DNA from: Capsicum annuum
Lineage: Eukaryota; Streptophyta; Magnoliopsida; Solanales; Solanaceae
Length of the DNA: 64,000 nt
NCBI RefSeq assembly: GCF_002878395.1
Contig: NC_061120.1
Coordinates: forward strand, 119,964,781 to 120,028,780
Direction: 5' to 3'
Below, piece after piece: positions 1 through 10,300 of this stretch. Position 1 is the first letter of the stretch; every line of letters begins with the position of its first letter. A program made the position numbers and the translations under genes. Below the pieces are notes generated by a model. That model was given only the letters and a program-made list of their open reading frames with translations, made no database searches and was not told where the DNA came from.

Positions 1-965
1 TAAGATGCCTTCTACTTCTCATCAAATACTTCCCGCTACTTCTTCAGGTCACTTTTCTTCTTTAGATAGTCCATGGCCAGTTGAAATATCTCTTTCCCCC
101 ATGGATGATTCTCAAAGAAACTCAAATAATCGATTATTCGAATTAGTTTTGTGTCGACAACCTTTGTCAAATCTTTTGCAAGCAACATGGTTTGCAAAAA
201 CTACAGTAAACAACACTTAAACGTTTGGTCCTCTTTTAGCTTATTCCCTCTGATCAGGTGTAACAAATTGGCCATCGTGATGTTTTTATTTTTCATCACC
301 TTAAAGAAAATATTGTCCCCCTTTGCTAACACCTTCTTTATTTTTGATTTACTGGGGTATGATAAGCCGTTCAGCCTTGTGATCAAACAAAACTCTTTCA
401 AGCCAAGACAAGCAGGCTTGTTGTTAATTCAAAACCATATCTTATGACACATGTTATCATTCTTGACACATCGCAACAACAAATAATGAATCAACTGCCC
501 ATTAAACTTGAGATTTTCCGGCATGTTTCTCAGGTGTCCAAAACAGGACCGCTTAAATCTTTTTTTCAGTTCCTAGTCAACAAGAACTTGCTTAAATTCT
601 TGATAAGCAGCCATTCTTGATCTGACCCATATCTTTGTTGGAAAAGTTCCGACCTCGTCCATTATCGTTCGAAGGTCATACTGCTCCACAAAAATGCACC
701 TTGAAAGAGATGGCACGGACAAGGGATTATTATCCCAATCATTACTATTTCTCCTACTTTCCTAGCTCTCTTCACTGTTACCACTAACACTGTGCTTGGA
801 AACATCTTCACTAGACTCGACGTAGTCACTTATCTCCTTTAACTCTGAATTTAATTTGGACACTGCCTCTTTAAGTTTTTTCCTTTTTGAGACATTTTCA
901 GCTGCCTCAGCTTTTCTTTTTCTACTGCTACAGGTAGAATCAGAAGTGGTACCATCTTTGCATTT
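1..965 (-). pseudogene. DUF1985-domain protein pseudogene (partial)
   Basis: Read on the minus strand from about 965 to the window edge, one reading frame is maintained and is broken only by stop codons at 762-764, 573-575, 429-431, 201-203, 36-38 and 12-14. The first ~60 residues are Ser/Lys/Glu rich and low in complexity. The section from about 590 down to 50 reads like the plant DUF1985 domain: a 'RFKRSCFGHLRNMPE' opening, then 'GQLIHYLLLR', then 'LKEFCLITRLNGLSYP'. In plants this domain often precedes a Ulp1-like cysteine protease and is frequent in Mutator-like elements and their derivatives. The protease part would lie left of the window. The start is unclear: an ATG at 994 is out of frame, so an upstream exon is possible. 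The family call is recognition by eye. Confidence 0.62.
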
Positions 966-994
966 TGGAAGGATGCTTTTTAGCCATTTTTAAC

Positions 995-3590
995 ACAATG
1001 TATACCTACAAAACAAATCTCTCATTTTCAATTCATAGACCACAATCTATCAACAGAAATAACTCAATGCTCAAATGAAAAACTCCCCAAAAATTTAAGA
1101 AATACCCCACCATTAAATAGTTCACTATACAAATATACAACAACTGAACCAAAATCCAACATGCAGTATCAAAACACAACAATTGCTAAAAATCAAACTA
1201 GTGCACCTAATCAAACTAATTAGCTATTAATCTTTCAATTTTCACTATTTCAACAATCATATTTTAAAAGAATTTCATACGTCTAAAAATTGATTTCAAT
1301 CTAGGGCATTCTCATTTCATAGACTACTAGTCTACAGACAGAAATAGGTTATTGTTCAGATCAAAATGCCAAAATAACTCTTCAAATAGTAACTATCCCA
1401 CCATTCAACACTTTCTTGCTAAAAAAATAAGAACTAAACCAAAACTCATAAATAAAAGTTTCAAAATTCAATAACGTGATCGACAAGAAAATCTATCAAA
1501 AATGCCGCATAAAACCTTAACCATTACTTCAAAATCAAACTCATTACCTATAAAATTCTCATTTTTTAACTACTTAATCAACCAAATTCAAAAAAAAATC
1601 GACATTACTATGAATCGATTAGAAAAGAAACCCGTTTAAATAGATCTAGAAATGATCGAAACTTGATTTTAACTAAACTTATGAAGGAACAATGAGCCTT
1701 TAGCAGTTGAAGAAGAAGATAAAATGAAAATGACATTTTTGGGAGCAAGGTTTCAAAAGCGGGAGTTAGGGGAGAATTGAAGAGGAGAAAGAGGGTTTTT
1801 TTTTTATATTGAAATAAGTGGAGGGTGTTAGGTGTATTATATTAAATTTGTCAAGTTATAAAAATGATGAAATGGTCCCGCGGCCCACGTGTGGGTCATA
1901 CTTTTCAAATTTTCCCCACTTTTTACACCCTAACTCTAAAAATTAAATCAAAAAAAATAATTAGTGGGCATTTAGCAAAATAGTTTTGGAAAGTGTTTTC
2001 CTTGCCAATTTTTTCCCACAAGTAACCTTGAAGTGGCAAAAACAATTCCACAATAATGTAAGACATTAAGTGACGTGCCTTTTCAGCAAGGGACTCATAT
2101 GCACAGAGTCACCAATATAGAAAAGCCCTGCAAGCACGACGCTGCTCCTATTTTACCACCCCATAAAACTAATACCAATTGAACCCCTACATCTCACCAT
2201 ACCAAAATAACTCTATCGAGATAACATCATAAAAGAAGAAAAATTTAGTCATTGTCATTGCACTAGACACAACAAATGAATAATCTAAATTGATCATATA
2301 ATACATTATGGACCTATTGGAATCACCAAATAACTACTTCGGGATCGTGCTGGCCAAATTTGACGTTCCTTAATTCTTTACTAGGATAAAATAAAAATCA
2401 AATTAAAGGCCTACAATTCCAACCACACCAGAAGCCTCTAAATTCATGTCAAACATCCAACAAAGTCATAAATTATCCTTTAGTCCTAGTAAAATCATCA
2501 AAACTTGAATTCAATCTTGTTAACCCCAAATATTGGCTTAAGTTAAACATACCAAGTTTCAACTTCTAAAATCTAAAAATCTTTCCTGAAATGCATCCAA
2601 CCACTTTGGTTGTTATGACATCTATTACCTAAGTCATAATTAGCTATAACGACTATGAAAGGCATTAAAAATGAAAAGAAGTAAGAAGTACAAAACACCC
2701 TTAAGGGTTGTTATAGGCAATAACTTTCTCTAAAGTTGTAATCTCTTATAGGTGTTTTGATAGAAGATTTAGTTAAGTTATATCATCAATAAATATTTTG
2801 AAAGATTCTATTTTACTTACTCGAGAAGGTGGTGATATATGAGCTTTTCTAACACCAAAATTTGAAGCGCACGTAATGTTGTGGCACCTTTTGAGAGTTT
2901 AATATGTTTAAGTGGTATTGACCTAAGTTTTGCAGTTGAAAACTTTACACCTAAATTAGCTGAGGGTCTTGATTAAAAAGAAGTTGCAATAAAATTAAAG
3001 CTTGTTAGAGTTGAGATTGTACTGGAAACAATTAGATTTAATTGTTCTTAGCGCAGCTTGATAGGTATTATCGGAGTGGAGGCAAGTGTCTGGGTATTGA
3101 AAACCAACAATCACAGTTACTATTCTTCTTAAACTATTGTACAACCTATTTTTTTGTTTTATTTCTACTTGTAGGGAGGTCATTTTATGGACCTGGGCTC
3201 GATTGTCCTTTTTTGACTTAATTTTGTAGACTTATGAGTTTTATTTAATAGGGAATCATAAGTAACTGTACAACTAAAAAGATTTTAACAAAATTTAATA
3301 AAAAAGTACATCTGGTCGATCTTGTCCAAATTGCATATATTATCTGAGTGATATAACTCAGTCAAGAATGGAGATACCTTTGTCCATTTTTTGTATAATT
3401 TTAAAAATGAATCAGGCAATATCTGAGTATTTGGGCAATGATATGCCCACCAATTAATGAACCAATTAGGGATTTGTTAATCAAATATCTTTACACAAAT
3501 CTTAATAAACCATGTATGTTTATGTTTATTATTATTATAATATAGCATCTTGATGAAAGCTTCAATATAGTCCCAATACATAAAATTCCA
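995..3590. other. AT-rich stretch without a recognisable gene
   Basis: Apart from the possible leader at 1690-1830, no frame on either strand exceeds about 62 codons and no protein family is recognisable. The minus-strand frame at 2995-3183 has no recognisable motif. Runs of A or T, scattered stops and the absence of splice-site-bounded frames suggest intergenic or heavily decayed repeat DNA. Confidence 0.5.
1690..1830 (-). promoter_or_regulatory. possible promoter/leader of the DUF1985 pseudogene
   Basis: On the minus strand a TATA-like CAATATAAAA (about 1811-1802) is followed by a pyrimidine-rich CT tract resembling a plant 5' leader, then AT-rich DNA until the pseudogene about 700 bp downstream. 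The gap could be an intron. A palindromic G-box-type CCCACGTGTGGG lies further upstream at about 1885-1896. Position and composition are the only evidence. Confidence 0.2.
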
Positions 3591-3594
3591 ACTA

Positions 3595-3709
3595 TGGGAC
3601 ACATAAATACTATAGATAGATTCTGTTATTTTCTATATATAGGACCTTCATTTGTTAGGGAAGGTCAGAAAAAAATAACAAAATCTATTTATAGTATTTA
3701 TGCGTCCCA
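3595..3709. repeat. 115-bp foldback (MITE-like) inverted repeat
   Basis: The left arm begins TGGGACACATAAATACTAT and the right arm ends ATAGTATTTATGCGTCCCA; they pair almost perfectly over about 44 bp each (3595-3638 with 3666-3709), leaving a short loop that itself holds a smaller GACCTTC/GAAGGTC pair. There is no coding capacity. The structure matches a foldback MITE. No clear target duplication is seen. It sits directly left of the pararetroviral relic. Confidence 0.7.
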
Positions 3710-3790
3710 CATTTGGGTCCCTTGTTTACTATTATTGAATAATTTAGAGGTAGATTTACCAACCAATATGAGAATACTCGAACTCTCTTA

Positions 3791-4480
3791 AGTGGATTTA
3801 GATGTAGGACCTTAGGAGAATTTAGATGGTATAAAGATACCTTTCTAAGAAGGATCATGGATTTATCCGAAAGTAAGTATGAACATTGGAAGGCAAAGTT
3901 CATAGATGGTCTTCCTCCTCTATTTACTGAAAGGGTTAGAAAGGAGCTTAGGGGCTCAGGTTCCTATGGTGAAATAACCTATTCAAAATTTACCTATAGT
4001 CAGTTGATAGCAGTTTGTACTCAGAAAGGTCTTGTACTCAGCAAGGTCTAGCTTTGTGCAATGAGTTAAAAATGGCTAGACAAATTAAGCTTAATAAGCT
4101 TAAAGAAAAATTCCAATTAGGGGATTTTCGTGAACAATTTGGTATAGATAAACCGGTTTCTACTTATCAATAAAAAGGTCAAAGATATTCTAAGTCAGAC
4201 AGACCCTATAGGAAGAAAGAGTCTAGACATAGATCCAAAGAAGAACGTGAGACTCATAAAACCCAGCGTAAGTCCACTAGATTTATGAAAAATAGGTCTA
4301 AGGGCGATCTCAGAAGAATTAAGTGTTATAGAGTGGTAACTTTGGGCATATTGCTCCTAACTGCAAGCTTCAAAAGCTTTAGTCTTTAGGTCTTTCTGAA
4401 GACATTTATGATCAAGTATATGGTTTGCTATACACTTCGGGTTCTGAGTCTGATTATGTTTGTGATTCTGAATTTGAAAA
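3791..4480 (+). pseudogene. pararetroviral coat protein C-terminal part with zinc knuckle
   Basis: Codons in frame with the ATG at 3857 can be read back to about 3791, so that ATG is internal to the coat protein. The conserved 'FIDGLPPLF' block is near 3899-3925, a Lys/Arg-rich basic stretch spans about 4195-4310, and the CCHC zinc knuckle expected of caulimovirid coat proteins starts at 4321. The knuckle is damaged: its first Cys is readable, but the second Cys codon has lost one base near 4331, which also shifts the frame. Earlier stops follow 4048. The coat protein packages viral DNA in the intact family; this copy cannot make it. Confidence 0.75.
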
Positions 4481-4619
4481 TGATATTGAATTACCTGGTT
4501 CATCCACGCAAATAATAAAATAAATACTTATACAGATTGTAATGATGATACTTGCACTTGTGATTAAACATTTTATAAATTACAATCACAGTTTGAAGAT
4601 TTAGCTTTGAATGTTTAAA

Positions 4620-5017
4620 CCCTCACTGCTGATAACATTCTTGAGTTATTAAAAGAAGTTTTCGATGAAAAGCTTCATGAAAAAATTATTAATTTTGCTA
4701 CAAAAAAATCTACTGATTGCGGCCCTAGTACTTTTAAAACTACTGATAGCATTCATGTTACTCGAAGTATTGATAATGATTATTATATGCCTTATTCTTT
4801 AGCTGAGGTTAATAGATGTATTGCTACAAGTAATTTACCTGAAAAAGATACATCCTTTAATGATTTAAAAATTGAGGTAAAAAAAACTAAAAAAAGAGTT
4901 TATATCCCTAAACAAAACCAAATGATTTGTGATCACCAAATTACAAAAATTGAGAAAGATACTTCTCACTATGATGTTTCTTTCAGTTCCAAAGAAACAA
5001 AAAAAGGGTCAAAATAG
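4620..5017 (+). pseudogene. pararetroviral polyprotein linker between coat and protease
   Basis: An open frame at 4787-5017 (76 codons), readable in pieces back to about 4620, joins the coat and protease segments. It is Lys/Thr/Asp rich with no catalytic motif. Its place in the polyprotein is the basis for including it; the residues alone do not identify it. Confidence 0.5.
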
Positions 5018-5099
5018 AGGACGATGATATTGTCCAAGATCTTGACATAAAAAATGATTATTTTTTAGGTATGATGTAAATTATTATATCCCATAAATA

Positions 5100-5400
5100 G
5101 TATATAAATTTCAGTATTTTAATTGATAATGATTTCTCTATGACTAGTGTTGCCATGATTGATAGTGGTGCTGATCTTAGTTGCATTCAAGAAGGATTTA
5201 TTCCGACTTGATATTTTCATAAGACTACACATATTGTTAAGTCTGCATCTGGTCATTCTCTTGATATTAACTATAAACTTCATAATGCTCATATTTGCCG
5301 AAATAAGGTCTGCATTCCACACTTCTTTTTTTGGTAAAAAAAATCACTTATATCCTCCAATTATACTTGAAACACCCTTTATAAATGCTATTTATCCTTA
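5100..5400 (+). pseudogene. pararetroviral aspartic protease remnant
   Basis: The retropepsin-type active site IDSGADLSC is read at 5158-5184; the frame stops soon after at about 5209 (ACT TGA). The homologous continuation, including 'TPFINAIYPY' near 5375-5405, is in another frame, so at least one frameshift lies between. In the intact virus this enzyme cleaves the capsid-polymerase polyprotein. The catalytic Asp is preserved but the reading frame is not. Confidence 0.7.
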
Positions 5401-6643
5401 CACTCATATTGATGGTAAGGGATTTACTGCTACTTATAAAAACAAAGAGATATCCTACCCTTTTATTACTGATCCAGTAACTAGGGATATAAATGCTTTA
5501 ATTGATATGAAGCAAAAACATGTTAACAATTTACAGCTTGAAATGTTTAGCATGAATATTGGTGATACCATAAAATCTGCTAAGGTACAGGAGAAAATAA
5601 AAATGATCTCCAAGCAGATGATTGCTGATATATATGCTGATCACCCCAATACTTTTTGGAATCACAAACAACATATTATAACTTTTTCTTATGAAAATAA
5701 TATTTATGAGGATAAGATCCCAATGAAATCTAGACCCTATCAAATGAATGCAGAGTTAGTCGAATTCTGCAAAAAGGAGATTGATAATCTCTTACAAAAG
5801 GTTCTGATAAAGTATTCTAAATTACCTTGGTCTTGCACTACATTTTTTATGTATAATGCTACTGAAAAAGAATGAGGTATGCTGAGGTTAGTAATAAATT
5901 ATAAGCCTTTTAATAAATATTTAAAATGGATTAGATACCCTATTCAAAATAAAAAGGATTTACTATCCAAATTATTTGATGCTAATATATTTTCTAAATT
6001 TGATTTAAAATCTGGCTATTGGCAAATTCAAATTTTTAGAGAGCACACTTATAGAACTGTTTTCAATATTTCATTTGATCAATTTAAATGGAATGTGATA
6101 CCTTTTGGATTGAAAAATGCTTCTTCTGAATTTCAAAAAATAATGAATGACATTTTTAATCTATATATGGGTTTCATTATTGTTTATATTGATGATATTC
6201 TTGAGTTTTCAAAAACATTACAATTACATTTCAAACATCTTGATATGTTTAAAAAGATTGTGATACAAAATGGTTTGGTGATATTTAAACCAAAAATGAG
6301 TTTATTCCAGACAAGTATTCGATTTTTAGGTCACAATATTTATTGAGGGAAGATAGTCCCTATTCAGCGTTCTATTGATTTTGCTGAAAAATTTCCTGAT
6401 GTAATCACTGATAAAACTCAACTGCAACAATTCTTATGGAGTTTGAATTATATATCCCCATTTTATGGAAATTTATCAAGAGATTTAGCCCCCTTATATG
6501 ATAGGCTAGAAAAGGGCTTTCAAGGTCCCTGGACTGATAGTCATACAAACCTTGTTAAATGCATTAAGCAACGTGTCAAGAAATTATCACCATCCACAAA
6601 GTTGGCCAGTAAATCCAGCAATAATTATTTTACAGATAACTGA
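5312..6643 (+). pseudogene. pararetroviral reverse transcriptase and RNase H start
   Basis: Two long pieces in different frames cover the RT: one to the TGA at 5873-5875, the next 5879-6346. Visible landmarks are the 'DLKSGYWQIQ' palm segment near 6003-6032, 'PFGLKNAS' near 6101-6124 and the catalytic 'YIDDI' at 6185-6199, both Asp codons intact. A TGA at 6344-6346 then interrupts the connection region, which is open again at 6443-6643, where similarity fades at the beginning of RNase H. In the virus this polymerase copies pregenomic RNA into DNA. Confidence 0.82.
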
Positions 6644-6724
6644 ATCCATACGTCTTTGTTTATTCTGGGTAGAAGCCATAGCCTTCCTATTGTAAAATAC
6701 ATTAATATACGGTGAGCAAGAACA

Positions 6725-6890
6725 GATATATACATATATATATATATATCATTTATATGATACTCACTGAATCCATTATTATCTTACCACTTATGTTTCC
6801 TACTGTTTTTATTGAATGAAGTTGTCTCTGTGTGTGTATATATATATATAATACTCAATGAATCCATTATTATCATATATATATATATAC
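6725..6890. repeat. duplicated (TA)n-flanked segment
   Basis: Short (TA)n runs at about 6730-6750, 6837-6850 and 6875-6889 alternate with two near-identical copies of ACTCACTGAATCCATTATTA (about 6762 and 6853). The pattern suggests local duplication by slippage, or a preferred insertion site in TA-rich DNA. Confidence 0.6.
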
Positions 6891-6919
6891 TAGTTTAACC
6901 ACACGTGCCTCACACGTGT
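6889..6919 (-). mobile_element. candidate Helitron 3' terminus
   Basis: On the minus strand an ACACGTG / CACGTGT hairpin (7-bp stem, 5-base loop, 6919-6901) is followed after seven bases by CTAG at 6893-6890 and a T at 6889. Helitrons end in CTRR preceded by a short hairpin and insert between A and T; all of that is seen here, next to a TA tract. The element would extend to higher coordinates. No Rep/helicase sequence is visible, so it would be non-autonomous, and its 5' TC end was not identified. Confidence 0.5.
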
Positions 6920-6959
6920 AAATTTTGATTATTTAAAATTAGACAATTTTATCTATTAC

Positions 6960-7335
6960 AATAATTTTTAATGAAGTGAAAAAAGTTCAAAATATATATT
7001 TTATTATAAGCACATATATACTTTACCACCAAAAGTTTCAAGTGGTTGATGGATTTTATATATTGTACATGTAGATGATGATTTATAAACTTTATAAATC
7101 TTCTTAAAATCAAATTTATTTGATTTAAAATTCTTAAATTAATGAAAAAAATATTAGTTGTCATTGATCTTGATGACTTCTAATAAGGAAAGTTTTTATC
7201 ATAAATATATTTAATTAATTTTTAACTCTTAAATATTAAGAAAAAATAGTGAAAAAATGATTTTGTCTAAAGCAAAGACTTTTAATGAAGGGTAAAAAGT
7301 TCAAACGATATTTTTAAGGACCTTCACACTTTTAA
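6960..7335. repeat. dispersed motif repeat, copies 1 and 2
   Basis: A motif of the form TTTTAATGAAG..AAAAAGTTCAAA occurs at about 6967-6995 and again at about 7280-7305. The second copy continues into GACCTTCACACTTTTAATAT, also found at about 8630-8650. They may be pieces of one repeat family associated with the Helitron-like end. Confidence 0.5.
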
Positions 7336-7559
7336 TATATTAATTATATTATAATTATAGATATAAATTATGAATTATAGATTGTAGATTATTGATGATA
7401 AATTAATTAATAATGTATGTGCTGTGCGTGTGTGCTTCATGTCAAGTCATATGTGAAGTATTAATATCTTAATCGTCTCAGATGATGTGAACTATCACAT
7501 CCTGGATAATAACAAAAAAAACAGATAGTAATAGATCAGAAATTACAACAAATAAATTG

Positions 7560-7925
7560 ATTAAATCTAACTTTTACACAAAAATTTCTCAAAGTATGAT
7601 CGAACATTCACCTACCACTATAAATTCAATAGAACAATACGATAATCGAGATATTAAACAATGCAATTAAATCCTAACCTTAAGAAAAATTCTCAAAGCC
7701 CGATCACATGTTAATCTATCACTTGAAAAACAACAAATAATAACAGAACAGAAACTACTGCATTCGAGAATATTAAAATAATATCATCAAACATAACCTT
7801 AACGCAAATTTTTCAAAGTCCGACCAATCATTCTTCTGCAACATAGACTTGAACATAACAAAAACGATAATAAAATAATACAATAAACGAAATATTAGGA
7901 TAATACTATTAAACCTAACCTTTTG
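7560..7925. repeat. degenerate tandem array, period about 107-121 bp
   Basis: Units start at about 7562, 7669, 7789 and 7910 (last one partial). Each opens with a variant of AAATCCTAACCTTAAG, followed by TTCTCAAAGTCCGATC-like sequence and an A-rich tail. Unit length drifts. No coding potential. Confidence 0.6.
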
Positions 7926-8024
7926 TGATTGTAGATGACACCTTTAGAGCTCATAAAAAAAAAAAAAACTATTAGAATATCTCCCCCAACAAATTTTACA
8001 TTGTGGATGTTATTAAATTATTGT

Positions 8025-8310
8025 AGAAAAAAGAATTCTTCAATACTTTTTACTACAAAAAAGAATCATCTAAATATGAAAATTTTTTATTTTTTGTTAC
8101 GAAAAGGAAAAAATTAATTATGGTATCAAATTAAAATATGAAAGATTTTTATTTTTATGTTGCGAAATGGAAAAAATTAATTATGGTATTAAATTAAAGA
8201 AAAAACGAATTATCCAATACTTTTTCCTACAAAACAAATTTATCAAAATATGAAAGATTTTTTTTTTATGTTGTGAAAAGAAAAAAATTAATTATGGTAT
8301 CAAATTAATA
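8025..8310. repeat. degenerate tandem array sharing TTAATTATGGTAT
   Basis: Three units share ATATGAAAGATTTTTATTT followed by a GAAAAGGAAAAAATTAATTA-type end; TTAATTATGGTAT recurs near 8114, 8177 and 8288. The middle unit is shorter by about 50 bp. The small frame at 7935-8117 is a chance opening in this repeat. Confidence 0.6.
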
Positions 8311-8559
8311 CTATAGCATACCTTTAGGAAATTGAAAATTTTTCCTCAAAAATTTAATTACGTTTTTTCTTTTTTTTTTTCCTTAAAAAATTAAAAAAAA
8401 AGTTTTTTCTTTTTTGGTTTTTTTGTGGAACTTTAGGGTATTTTCGGTTTTTATGTTTTTTAAGGAAAATTTTTCAAAGGATACGCTTTTTTTTACCATA
8501 TCTTATAGAAATCTTATATTTAAATATTACAATATAATGATATAATAAATAAAGAAAAA

Positions 8560-8642
8560 TAGTAAAAAGATGATTTTATCAAAAGTACAGACTTTTAATG
8601 AAGGACAAAAAATTCAAATCACTTTTCTAAGGGTCTTCACAC

Positions 8643-8646
<4 letters not shown>
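8560..8646. repeat. dispersed motif repeat, copy 3
   Basis: This segment matches 7240-7335 with scattered differences: shared AGACTTTTAATGAAGG, AAATTCAAA and GGGTCTTCACACTTTTAATA. It is a third copy of the family at 6960-7335 and abuts the long (AT)n tract. Confidence 0.6.

Positions 8647-8711
<65 letters not shown>
8647..8711. repeat. (AT)n microsatellite, about 65 bp
   Basis: Uninterrupted alternating AT over about 32 dinucleotides. Such tracts are highly length-variable and are common at the ends of plant AT-rich elements; here it follows directly the dispersed repeat ending at 8646. Confidence 0.95.
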
Positions 8712-8713
<2 letters not shown>

Positions 8714-9221
8714 TATTCTTTTTGTTGAATGAACTCAAATTTGTTATCATAGGGACCTTTTCTTAAGAGATCAAAAGAAGATAAGATTAATGTTTAGAAT
8801 TCGATTGTTATTATTATTGTTTTAGTTAGAAATCAAATATTATTATTTTCTTTAAGAGATTACAAAAATAAAGAAACTACAAAGCATAATCGTGTGCTTA
8901 AAAAACGAAGGAAAAAAATTAACGGGAATGACGCTCAATCAGCAGACAACATCAACAAATAAAAAGAAAGTGGGTTGACAAGTGTATATCATTTGCAATA
9001 AAAATGGTTGAATGGTCCTTTTAGGTAATAAAGGATAATTACGTTGGTTTTAGGTAAGGAATTTTGACCCAATGAATACTTTGTCTAATTTTTTTATTTA
9101 TTATTATAAAGTATGATCCAATGGTCATTTTACTTAAAATAATAAGAATATTCTTGTGTTTTAATTAGTCAAGCTACTTAAAATAAATATTTCCTTCAAT
9201 GTTCCGTTTCAACGTTCTGAT
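8712..9221. other. AT-rich stretch without a recognisable gene
   Basis: No frame above 60 codons and no motif or repeat structure was noticed here; poly-A/T runs predominate. Confidence 0.5.
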
Positions 9222-9440
9222 TCAAAGCCAAATGTACCTTACATAAAAATGCTTGGTTTCGCACTTTAGTTGTATCATATTCAGGAATCCAGCACCCGTA
9301 GGCAACCAAATCTTGTCCCAAGCAACATGAGCTCTCTCGGTCACAATAGATTCTACAAAACAAAAGTAACTTTTACACACTACTTTATTCATTTTAATCA
9401 CTTTCTGAGGTAAGAGGAAACAATTGCGACAAGTAGGCAA
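9222..9440 (-). pseudogene. LINE-type reverse transcriptase C-terminal scrap
   Basis: The 72-codon minus-strand frame contains 'CRNCFLL' followed at some distance by 'RAHVAWDKIWLPTGAGFLN'. This matches the layout of the segment after the RT domain in plant non-LTR retrotransposons, where a CRNFLW-like block precedes VAWDKIC.PK..GGLG. Only about 70 residues are recognisable and no endonuclease, RT core or poly-A tail is seen. It may be a random relic, since the match is short. Confidence 0.45.
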
Positions 9441-9582
9441 GAACGCCTAATAACACATCTTTGATAAGTTGTAATTGTGTTTTATTTGTCACTCCCCTAT
9501 CCATCTAGTAGACGATTTGAGTAGTTATATTTTCTACCATAGGCTTACATCGTAACAGTGAGTCTCGTGGTAGAAAGTGGGA

Positions 9583-9590
9583 CTTCATGG
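9583..9590. repeat. hAT target-site duplication, left copy
   Basis: CTTCATGG, identical to 15423-15430 and directly abutting the left terminal inverted repeat. Confidence 0.92.
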
Positions 9591-9721
9591 TAAGGGTGTC
9601 AAACGGACCGGTTTTAACTGGCCCGGCCCAATAAAAGAAACCGGACCGGTTTGACCCGGCCTGGTAAGCCTAAGGGCTTGTTAATATTTCTGTATATGTT
9701 TCACTATCTTCGGAATCATAA

Positions 9722-10300
9722 TTATCTTTCTAAGTTTTCCTCATTAATTTCTTTTTGTTTTTCATTGATTTTTAAATTTTTTGTATTTGTTAATATTTCT
9801 GTATATGTTTCACTATCTTCGGAATCATAATTATCTGTCTCTGTCTCTTCAACATCTATATTATTTATTTCTAATTCTTTGTTTTTTATTACCAATTTTT
9901 CCTTAAATTGATTTATTTCGTTCAGTAATTTCTGTTCTCTATCTTTTTCTTCTTTTTCTTTTTGTCTTTGTTCATACATCTCTTTTAACATTTGTAGTTC
10001 TTTTTCTAATTCAGCAATCCTACTATTTTTAGTTTCTTCTATTTTTCGTATTTCTACCGTAGTTTGTTGTTTTATTTTTTCTATTTCCTTTTTCCTATCT
10101 ATTTCTTCATTTTCTCTTTCTATTCTTACCATTGCTGTCAATTTATCTTCTAATTTTAATTCTTCTTTTTCTAACATTAGATATAAATGTTCACCTATTT
10201 TCTTATATCTTCTTCCTAGATTAGAAAATACTATTTTTATTTTTGATCTTTCATGGTTTTCATATATTTTTTCATCTATTATAAATTCTTCTTTGTTCAT
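9722..10300 (-). CDS. coiled-coil protein, caulimovirid-like small ORF
   Basis: An uninterrupted 192-codon frame starting at the ATG in the ATGA overlap at 10300-10297. Residues ~50-140 are almost entirely Glu, Lys, Arg, Leu and Ile with heptad-like spacing, a strong coiled-coil signature; the tail is acidic, with a 'YDSEDSETYTEI' stretch. Caulimovirids encode coiled-coil virion-associated or DNA-binding proteins just upstream of the coat/polymerase ORF, which is a plausible role, but no sequence motif proves it. A 49-bp piece of its 3' part is repeated at 9679-9727, 109 bp away. An ordinary low-complexity host protein is the alternative. Confidence 0.5.
   Translation of the reverse strand: MNKEEFIIDEKIYENHERSKIKIVFSNLGRRYKKIGEHLYLMLEKEELKLEDKLTAMVRIERENEEIDRKKEIEKIKQQTTVEIRKIEETKNSRIAELEKELQMLKEMYEQRQKEKEEKDREQKLLNEINQFKEKLVIKNKELEINNIDVEETETDNYDSEDSETYTEILTNTKNLKINEKQKEINEENLER

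Larger units (their letters stand above)
3791..6643 (+). mobile_element. endogenous pararetrovirus relic, solendovirus-like (partial)
   Basis: A decayed Caulimoviridae segment in the order coat protein, zinc knuckle, aspartic protease, reverse transcriptase, beginning of RNase H. This order and the wording of the translated segments resemble the solendovirus-type endogenous pararetroviruses common in Solanaceae. There is no movement protein at the left and RNase H breaks off near 6640, so both ends are truncated. Multiple stops and frameshifts make it non-functional. There is no LTR and no target duplication, consistent with illegitimate integration of viral DNA. Assignment to solendovirus rather than another caulimovirid genus is inference. 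Confidence 0.8.
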
